Shown here: positions 56,717 through 64,000 of the stretch, in pieces
Numbering within the stretch: the first letter of the stretch is position 1
Layout: each line of letters begins with the position of its first letter
Assembly: GCA_032768795.1 (NCBI GenBank)
Contig: CP136497.1
Span: forward strand, 374,501-438,500
Length of the DNA stretch: 64,000 nt
Direction: 5' to 3'
Source of the DNA: Tremella fuciformis
Taxonomy: Eukaryota; Basidiomycota; Tremellomycetes; Tremellales; Tremellaceae
Made by a program: the position numbers and the translations under genes
The notes under the pieces: model-generated
The model's database searches: none
What the model was told of the DNA's origin: nothing
What the model saw: only the letters and a program-made list of their open reading frames with translations

Positions 56717-58762
56717 ATGGACGTCACACCGTACCCACCCACCTCGATCCTCGCCCATCACTCTCACCAACAGCCGATGACTGGCCTGCTGCCCTCTCCC
56801 GTGCCCAACTCGCGCCGATTCCGCTATGCATCATACTACTCCCCGACGACCACCCTGCGCTTCCCCTACTCGTCCTCGTACTCGACCAACCGGAGTCGAA
56901 GTCGGCCTTTCGAGCCCCGACTACCTGGTGATGGCTCTTCGCCCATCGCCAAACTCCCAGACGAGCTGTGGCTCGAGGTCCTCAAGTGGCTAGAGTGGGA
57001 CGAGCTGCTCTCGCTACGGGTGGTCGACAAGCACCTTGCCAAGCTCTGCCTCTCCCCAGGTCTGCATCAGACCCTCACCCTCCTGTCTCTGCCGCCCAAT
57101 CCGCTGCCGAGCCTTCTTACGAAGCATCTGCTGAGAAGCGTCAAGCATCTCCACCTGCACCTCTTCCCCTATCCTTCTCCGGCATCCGCACGCGATCACC
57201 CGACCACTATCCTGCTCGAGCTGCTCTCGCATGTTCCCCCAGATCAGCTCATCTCACTGTCACTACCCTTCTCCGCTCCGTATCTGCCGCCAAAAGAACT
57301 GGGCGAGGTGCTCGAACGCGTAGGAGGGAGACTGGAGAAGCTTGATCTGCGCGGCTCGGCGCTTGCAGGCCCGAGTTGGGTCACCTGGGCCAAACGGGTG
57401 GGGAGCAAGGGCCGAGGCCTCCGAGAGCTCGATGTTGGCTTTACCGCCATCACTACGCTACCCAGCCAGGACGTAGAAGACGAAGACGAGGACGTCTGGG
57501 GACAGCTCAAGTCGCTCAACCTGAGCTCCTGCGCCAATCTCCCTGCCGACGAGCTGGCCGCCTTCTTGCGAAACCTCCCCGAATCGATCGAGCATCTCGA
57601 TCTCACTCGATTGGACCAGGTGACATTTGCGGCACTGGCAGAGATGCGAGTCACAACCCTGTCGGATGACACGGCGCATAGCTGGACTGATGTCGAGCTG
57701 ATGCCGACCCCGCTCAAGGAGATCAAGGTCGTCGGCATCGACCATCTGACACGGACCGACGTGCGGAAGCTCAAGTGGCACTGGGAGGCCCAGCGCCGCA
57801 AGTGTCTGCCCTTCCCACCTACACCTCCACTGCCTATCGTCAAGGCAAAAGTATGGGGCGAGCCCCGCACCCCTTCTCCAGAACCGGTGCCCGGCCTGTC
57901 CAGCTGCCTGTCCTCAGGCTCGTCCTCGGGCGAAGAAGAGACCCTCTCCACACCGCCCCAGCGTGACTTGTCCCCTCCCGGCGGTCTCTTGGGTCCAAAG
58001 GCCACCCACCCTATCTTGCAGGATATATCAGGGTCTTTACCTTCCGACTTCACCACTTCAGTTGGAACGGAAGCGTACGATCCGTCCTATGTCGGTCTGT
58101 CGACCTTTCGCTCGCCGCTCTCGATCGAAGGCCGAGTGCGCCGTGCACCGCCACACGAGCCAGGCATGCAGTACATCCCGCAGACGCCATACCGAGTGGA
58201 CCGCAAGCGCGGCTATCGGCCGCCGACTTGGGCCCCCGCCGAGCCGGGTATCAGTATCAACATCCACCACTCGGCCATCCTCGAGAGCGAGGACGAGGAG
58301 GGGTACAGGCGGTTCATCGGCGAAGTCGCAGGAGGCGTCGTTCCCCTTCCCCTTCCTGTCCCCATCCCCCCTCCGAATCCGGTTCAGCTCGGTGCAGGAG
58401 TGGCCAGTGCCGGCGCGCGACTGGCCATGGTTACAGCGACTGCTGCCCCCGGTCGCGCCGGGGCCCAAGTGGCCCAGGTGGACATCCCGCATCAACGCAA
58501 CGGGTCGACTGTCAATGTCGGCGGGGCATTTGGGACACTCGGACCGCGGCCGCGCAGGCCGAGCCTTACCCCGCAAATGGTTGGCACGTCGAGGTTCGAC
58601 AGTCTGCGCATGAGCGTCGGTGGTCTGGCGGCGCTAGGACTGGGGGTGGAGCCGACTGGCGCTGGTGAGATGGGACCCGCTGGCGCCTCTACAGCGGGAA
58701 GTGCGGAGTCTCAGTCTGTGCTGGGGATACTGGATTTCGGGGACGGCGGAACGGCGCTATGA
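56717..58762 (+). CDS. F-box protein with leucine-rich repeats
   Basis: A single exon of 681 residues. The F-box lies at about residues 77-115 (IAKLPDELWLEVLKWLEWDE, RVVDKHLAKLCL). Leucine-rich repeat-like blocks follow at about 130-320 (LRSVKHLHLHLFP, RLEKLDLRGSALAG, LRELDVGFTAITTLP, LKSLNLSSCANLP, IEHLDLTRLDQVTF). The C-terminal half is Pro/Ser/Gly-rich and probably disordered, with a phosphodegron-like SSGSSSGEEE. It is likely the substrate receptor of an SCF ubiquitin ligase; the substrate is unknown. Being intronless is unusual among its neighbours. The start is the first ATG of the frame after a leader with no other in-frame ATG. Confidence 0.8.
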   Translation: MDVTPYPPTSILAHHSHQQPMTGLLPSPVPNSRRFRYASYYSPTTTLRFPYSSSYSTNRSRSRPFEPRLPGDGSSPIAKLPDELWLEVLKWLEWDELLSLRVVDKHLAKLCLSPGLHQTLTLLSLPPNPLPSLLTKHLLRSVKHLHLHLFPYPSPASARDHPTTILLELLSHVPPDQLISLSLPFSAPYLPPKELGEVLERVGGRLEKLDLRGSALAGPSWVTWAKRVGSKGRGLRELDVGFTAITTLPSQDVEDEDEDVWGQLKSLNLSSCANLPADELAAFLRNLPESIEHLDLTRLDQVTFAALAEMRVTTLSDDTAHSWTDVELMPTPLKEIKVVGIDHLTRTDVRKLKWHWEAQRRKCLPFPPTPPLPIVKAKVWGEPRTPSPEPVPGLSSCLSSGSSSGEEETLSTPPQRDLSPPGGLLGPKATHPILQDISGSLPSDFTTSVGTEAYDPSYVGLSTFRSPLSIEGRVRRAPPHEPGMQYIPQTPYRVDRKRGYRPPTWAPAEPGISINIHHSAILESEDEEGYRRFIGEVAGGVVPLPLPVPIPPPNPVQLGAGVASAGARLAMVTATAAPGRAGAQVAQVDIPHQRNGSTVNVGGAFGTLGPRPRRPSLTPQMVGTSRFDSLRMSVGGLAALGLGVEPTGAGEMGPAGASTAGSAESQSVLGILDFGDGGTAL

Positions 58763-59081
58763 CATTGTCACATCTGTTAGTGCTCATCAGGAATTGTATC
58801 TGGTCGATCTATGACCGAGGACACTGGACTTGTTTTGTTGTTGTGGCCTCCAATCTGATTGTAAATCTATAATTGTAGAGGAGTGTGCTTTGTAAAATGC
58901 ACAATGGTGACATCTGCTCTATGCGTAGGTAGACTGAGTTGAACGCTACGCCAAGACCCAAAAACTACTGTCCTCTTCGTCCACAATTACTATTCTCCCC
59001 TCGCGATACACATCCAGCGGGGCGTGCGGGGCGTGCGGTCGACCAGCGACCTCGCCCGGGACGCATTGGGGGAAGGGGGGA
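58763..59081. other. Convergent intergenic region
   Basis: 319 bp of 3' sequence between converging genes. AT-rich stretches near 58850-58890 could serve polyadenylation. No gene seen. Confidence 0.4.
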
Positions 59082-61490
59082 CTACTGAGCCGGCAAGAGG
59101 CCCTTACGAGCCAACATGGCCTCGTCCCACACCCTCGCCTCCTCCCCTGCCTCGTGGGCCTCCTCGGGGCTCAAGCCTCCTCGCAGGGCGTACAGGCCAA
59201 ACGGAGCGGGTGTGCCGGCTGGTACAGCAGGTGACATGACCTGATCCTCCTCATCCCCATGGGCGAGGTCAAACTCGCGTCGCCTGCGCGCCCATTCCGC
59301 CTCGGACATCTCGGCCGTCATGGTAGGAAAGGCCGTGAGGGGCTTCGGGTGTCCCTGGGCAATGTGGGCCGCCAAGAGGGGCGTGATGGCCCGCACAAAC
59401 TCGACAAGCTGGAAGACGAGTCTAGAGCATCAGCGTCAGCCAGTGCACTGGAGCAGGGAGAACGCACGAGACGTTCGGGCCGACCCATGGCGACTTGGCC
59501 TTGACAAAGTCGTAGGCGTCTTGCATACCCCGTATGTGCCCGAGATGCTCTGGCATGATGCCGGCCGCTGCGAGCGCGACGACGTAGGCGATGACAAGCG
59601 TCGCCGAGCGCGAGACACCACACTGGCAGCTGCTTGTCAGCGCCATCATCACACAACTTGCGGGGTCACTCACTGTATCAACACTGGCACACCTCTCGTC
59701 CTTGCCGACTCAAGCCACCGTATTGCTTCCCAGAACTTCCAGCCCGACTCCCCATGTTCTAGTATAGGCTCGTCGATGGCCAAGAGATCCCGCAGCTCGG
59801 CAGCCGGCGGCAGCTCCGCCAAGCCCGCCTCGCCATGAGACCATCGCAGATGGCCATATTCCACATCCACACCTTCTTGGAGATATGCAGCCAGCTTGAC
59901 CTTCTCTTTGCCTTTGCCGACCGACGGGGCAGGAGGCACGAACGGGTTCTCTATCTCCTGGGCGACATTGAGAATGCGCACTGTCCGGCGACTCGAGCTC
60001 GGCCCAGGCGCACAGGTGGAAGCGGCATTGACCATAGCCCAAACGCTATTCTCCGCGCCGAGAAAGATACCAGGAAGCACTTCAACCGGGCCATTGCCAT
60101 ACGGCTCAAGGGACTTGCCGAGGCTGGGAAAGGCGACGCTAAAAGAGGTCGAGGGAATGGGCGGGGAGGACGGGCTGGTGGAAGCAGTGGTGGACGTCGA
60201 GGACGACACCGACGACGCGGGAGAGGACTGACGGGGCTGGTGAAACGCGCTCGAGTAGTCGTCCGACGCGGGGTGCTCGGAGATGGTGCCGATCTGAGGG
60301 AAGCCGTAACTCGGGTAGGCCGAGCGGCTACTTGGCAACGCTGCGGGCGCTCGGTCTGCCGGTCGCTCATCTAGCGTACTGGCGCGTTGCCGTGCACGAC
60401 TACGACGCATCGAGGCGTACGGATGCACCTGCGAAGGCGTAGGTGGGACGTCGTCGGCGGTAGGAGGCTGTGTGATGAGACTGAGCAGCGACGGCCTGCG
60501 CAGACCCTTGGTCCTCGCAGACGAGATGGACGTCGGCAGCGACATGGCGAGCGCGGGGGTCCTGGGCGGGCCTGGGGTGTACGGCGTCGACTCTGTCGAC
60601 GTAGCCTGGGTGATCGTGGGCGGTGCAGGCGAAGTAGGGGTGGCGGGGGCCAAGTGCTGCCCAGTAGGCGGGACGAAGAGCGACAGCGAGAGGTGTTTGC
60701 GCGTCGCGTTGGGGCGTTTCTGGAGGATAGACGGGGGCGAGGAGCGAAGGGAGCGCGGCGAGGGGGGCATGGCGACGGGGTGAGACACGTCGAGGTCGCT
60801 CGGCGGCGAGGGGGACTTGGAGGGGGAGCTGGCGAGCCGGAACTGGTGCGCGCGCGTGGGGGACATGGCGGGAGTGGTTCCCAGGCGGTGGGATATGAGT
60901 GCCGGTTCGGGTGCAGAGGAAGAGACTCCAATGTTCAGCGTTGGGAACGGCGAGCAGGGCGGGGAAGAAGGGAGCGACGAAGCGGTCGAGGTGGTCGGCA
61001 GTGTCGCTGTCGCGGTCGTGAGAATACCCCTGGGCAAAGGAGCCCCTGCGACGAGAGAGCCGGTGCAGCGAGTCCCGTTGGAACCGCCTCTGTGGGTGTT
61101 GCTGGTGCCGGTGCCGCAGCCAAGGGAAGGGTGGTACGAGGGGGGCGAGACGATCCGCACGCGCTTGATCGGCTTGCGTCCCTGCGGCTGTGGCAGCGAT
61201 AGCGGTAGCGGTTGTGGGAGCGGAAACTGTGAGAGGGGGAGGGGCGAGGGGAAGGGGAAGGCGCGCGGGGTGGTGGGATCCTGCTGGGCGTGGTCGTGAG
61301 GGTCGACGGACGTGCAGCAGAGGTCGGATGGCCGGGAGCGCTTCTTTGGCCTGCTGCTGTCGTGGGCTCCTTTATCCGGCGGGGCCAGTGGAGGGGCAGC
61401 GGTAGCGGGGAAGTTGGGCTCGATGGGCGATAGTGGGTAGCCGTGTAGCTGGAGCGGGATAGGCGAGCCGAGCATCAGAGCTGCGGACAT
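59082..61490 (-). CDS. Msg5-like dual-specificity (MAP kinase) phosphatase
   Basis: Three exons. The first (61490-59674) encodes about 605 residues, mostly Ser/Pro-rich and disordered. It then carries the start of the phosphatase fold (GPVEVLPGIFLGAENSVW, ILNVAQEIENPF, WSHGEAGL, WEAIRWLESARTRGVPVLI). The intron splits the active site: exon 2 begins at 59629 and the join restores HCQCGVSRSATLVIAYV, the HC-x5-R signature. A third exon continues LVFQLVEFVRAITP. The layout (long variable N-terminus, DSP domain, short tail) fits fungal Msg5 phosphatases that switch off MAP kinases of the cell-wall and pheromone pathways. The chosen ATG is MSAALMLGSPIPL. Minus-strand sequence near 61910-61884 has an ATG-started block ending in a GTGAGT donor, which could be a spliced 5' leader exon. 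Confidence 0.83.
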
Positions 61491-62418
61491 GATGGTCGTT
61501 GGAGGTGCAAGTCGAGTTGAATGTGATAGAGGAGGGGAAGACGTCAGCCGCTGGCTTATGTAGAGCGTGATCCGGGATGGGGCGGTGGGACGAGGGCCGT
61601 TCCAGGAGACAGACAACAGACGACAGGCCAGATCTCTTGTTCCAGAGTCAGACTCCCAGACGACGGTCACGTACCGACCGCGATTGCTTTTGTCGGGGGG
61701 ACCGGCGGGAGGGGGTAGCCGGCGACAATAGCGACACCCGGAGGGTGAGGGGTGGATGAGGGGCGAGGGGCGAGGGGCATCTCATGTCGTCGCTGCCTAG
61801 TGACGCACAATAGCCCCACATCCGCGTGTCGTGTCGTCGAGGGGGTGGGTGTTGAGGTGAGGAGCAAGAACAAGAGGAACTCACCTCTGGTCGAACCAGA
61901 GCCGATGTCGCCATAAGGGTGGTTCCTATCATCCTTGTAATGCCTTTCGGCCCGCCAACCACCTCTGTCTCACGAAAGAACAAGAAGCAGGCAGCAGGTG
62001 TTGATCTGTGGGGGCAAGAGATGCGATGGATAGATGTTGATTGTCGACCAGGCAGGAGAAGAACAAGGAGAGGGGAGATGAAACGGTGCTACAGGCTTAG
62101 CCTTTGCATTGGTTAGGCGGTGCTGATTCGTGCCTGGAATCGCAGGTCCAGGCCAGCCCAACTGACAACTCACAACTCAATCTCGCTCGTGCTCGTTGTC
62201 GCGTCGCTCAGTGTGCAGACTGCAGTGTACAGTGAGCAGCTACACTGCGGAGCTGTGCTGTGCTGTGAACGTGGATGTGCGCCGAGGTGGTATGCAGCGG
62301 GGAGACAAGAGCTGCACTATAAAAGGCTGAAACGCACGCACGCACAGTGTCCCTGATTTATCCATTGTCACTGCCAACTGTGCACATATGCCCTGATACA
62401 ACCCTCTCTCTCTCTTCT
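61491..62418. promoter_or_regulatory. Region between the phosphatase start and the ArfGEF 3' end
   Basis: 928 bp. The left half is the phosphatase leader and promoter, with a likely 5'-leader exon ending at a GTGAGT donor at 61883 (minus strand). A perfect TATAAAAG lies at 62318-62325 on the plus strand, but no plus-strand gene starts downstream. It may be chance or drive an antisense transcript. Confidence 0.4.
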
Positions 62419-64000
62419 CTATGCCTCGTCCCCATTCATCACCTTGGCAGACATGGCGGCCGTCAAGAGTCCGGGCTCGCTGTCTCGCCGGTGAAAGCTG
62501 GCCGACCTCGTCAGGCTCTTCTCCAACTTCTTCTCGCCCTGCTTCTTGACTCTCTGAGCAATGGCCGCATGCAGCGTCTCGAGGTAGATGCGGATCTTGA
62601 ACGCCTCGCGGTGCAGGTACGCAGCTTTGAGTCGGTAGTTTTCCCGCGCCTTTTGGCCGTTCCGCGAGCTCGGCACGTACTGCCCGTCAGCTTAATCCAC
62701 ACCTGCCGGCTGTTGATCTCACAGCCCGATTCACGCCCTCCTCCAGGAGGCGGTGCGATTCGACCTCGTCCAGCAGGGTCTGGAGGTACGTCTGGAGCAC
62801 CTCCACCTGCGCCTCCTCGTCTAGGGTGCTCGCGATACCCGCGGCCGGGGGAGGGTTCCAGTCACTGAGAACAACCCCTCGGTCACCGGACGGACCACGG
62901 CGGTGGTGATGTGCTCCAAGCGTGCCGAACATGCTCGAACTCCTGCTCCGCACACTGGCCCGATCGTCGTCATGTGAGGCCGGGGCGGTGAGGTGGTTCC
63001 ATCCATAGTCAATGTTGGACACGCCACCCTGGAGTGGCGGACGCGTCTTGCGGGCAGCCCAGTAGTTGCAGGTGGCCGTCCATTCCGCGACGAGATCGGC
63101 CGTTCCGCACTGCAACAAGATGATCTCGTCGCCAGGGAGGAGAATGAAGAAGACATTGGGCCGAGAGGACTGGACGTTGAGGTAGTTGGACGTGGTGGAC
63201 ATGGCCAAAGTATGTATGAGCGGGTGATGGTAGATGGCATTGGCGTTGTTCTGCCCGTCAGCTCTCCCTCGACATGCGTCTTATCCCCTCCAGGACTCAC
63301 GAGCCAATTGCCCCCGCCCACACTGCCCATGGCCATAGACATCCCCTTGGACCCCTCGCCAAACGTGAACATGTACAGATCTCCCTGACTCGCCACGCAG
63401 AAGAACTGCTTCCATTCCTTGCGTGTGCTCTTCTTGCCTCCGGCCTCTTGATACTGCTTGCGAGTGAGCAAGCCCTCTTTCGCCCACGGCGCGCCGAGAA
63501 GGGCCAGCTCGTCATCATTCATATCGCTGACCGAGCTGGCCGTAGCGTCCGAGGCAATCGAGGCGGCATCGCCTTCATCATTGTCAGGCCGGGGAGAGTC
63601 GTGACTCCGAGGGTGGACAGACGAGGTGTGCGAATGCGAGTGCTCGTCTCGATGCTCTTTGATAACTGTATGCGAGAGGTTGGATGCGAAACCAAGTGAA
63701 GGCGTGAATGAGGAGTATTGCGTCTGTCCATTAGTCAGAGCTCTCAAACACATGACGAGAGCTCACTTCGCCGATGCTGTTCGTGTAGCTCGGCGTCGGA
63801 CTTAGCCTGCCCTCACTGCCATACTGACTGCCGAACGGCGAGGATCCCAGATTCATACCGCCCATCAGGACACTGCCCCGCTTGAGGGCGTTGATCCTGC
63901 TTCGCTGGCTGGGGCTGCGGATAGTCTTATTCCTCCCCAGTTCGTGTGTGGAGCTGGCAATAGACAGCACTGAGTGCCGATTGTTGATGCCGCCCTTACC
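62419..64000 (-). CDS. Sec7/PH-type Arf guanine-nucleotide exchange factor, C-terminal part
   Basis: The 5' end lies beyond the right edge, so only the C-terminal region is present. The visible part has a Ser-rich segment (NNRHSVLSIASSTHELGRN), then WAKEGLLTRKQYQEAGG, KEWKQFFCVASQGDLYMFTF, and NYLNVQSSRPNVFFILLPG with WTATCNYWAARKTRPPLQGG and VSNIDYGWNHL. This is the PH domain and its C-terminal extension as found after the Sec7 domain in fungal Yel1/Syt1-type ArfGEFs. A helical end follows (STLDEEAQVEVLQTYLQTLL, AYLHREAFKIRIYLETLHAA, KKQGEKKLEKSL), stopping at 62419. The frame is open to position 64000. The Sec7 domain itself is not in the window, so the class is inferred from the PH region. 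Confidence 0.75.

Noticed and set aside
59629..59674. Catalytically altered phosphatase with Gln before the active Cys
   Set aside because: Reading through the intron donor gives Gln, but the spliced codon restores the normal HC-x5-R motif.
60387..61202. 271-codon plus-strand frame opposite the phosphatase
   Set aside because: Antisense of a Ser/Pro-rich disordered region; composition is dominated by Arg and Gly with no motif.
1..64000. tRNA, rRNA or CRISPR arrays
   Set aside because: No T-arm plus anticodon-arm combination, no rRNA sequence and no regular repeat-spacer pattern was seen. A covariance-model scan would be needed to exclude a tRNA fully.

Overview
The window looks like nuclear DNA of a basidiomycete fungus, most likely a tremellomycete-type yeast. 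It is about 55-60 % GC in the housekeeping parts. Most conserved genes carry many very short introns (about 41-65 nt) with GTGAGT/GTGCGT-like donors and CTGAC/CTAAC branch sites. The conserved set includes Pol alpha, COG7, Laa1, eIF3f, Nog1, Def1, uS5, a CFEM protein and a Rho2-type GTPase. The species call is inference.

Layout. 0-3.4 kb: COG7. 3.5-9.7 kb: accessory block on the minus strand, with three diverged tandem paralogues of an unrecognised family (family A), one decayed gene, one hidden multi-exon gene and a copied fragment of the COG7 tail. 9.8-14.9 kb: POL1, rebuilt as 15 exons and 1484 residues. 15-19.6 kb: a small conserved fungal protein, a two-LIM protein and an HSL-type alpha/beta hydrolase. 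19.7-30.6 kb: second accessory block on the plus strand, with seven tandem members of another unrecognised, intron-poor family (family B). Two of these are frameshifted. The block also holds a 28-G run and a hidden cysteine-rich secreted-type gene. 31.5-32.2 kb: secreted WSC-like protein. 32.4-33.5 kb: eIF3f. 33.7-34.3 kb: a hairpin-rich MITE-like element. 34.5-40.9 kb: LAA1, 9 exons and 2017 residues. 41.3-43.7 kb: a two-TM protein and a CFEM GPI-type protein. 44-52.4 kb: CUE3, NOG1, DEF1. 52.6-55.4 kb: RPS2 and a Rho GTPase. 56.7-64 kb: an F-box/LRR protein, an Msg5-like phosphatase and the 3' part of a Sec7/PH ArfGEF running off the right edge.

The core genes are unrelated housekeeping functions: DNA replication, Golgi and endosome traffic, translation, ribosome assembly and quality control. 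They do not form a cluster. The unusual content is the two accessory blocks, where lineage-specific families expand by tandem duplication and decay side by side. I could not assign either family to a known domain.

Where exon joins are listed, I checked by hand that the exon lengths sum to a multiple of three. No database search was possible.
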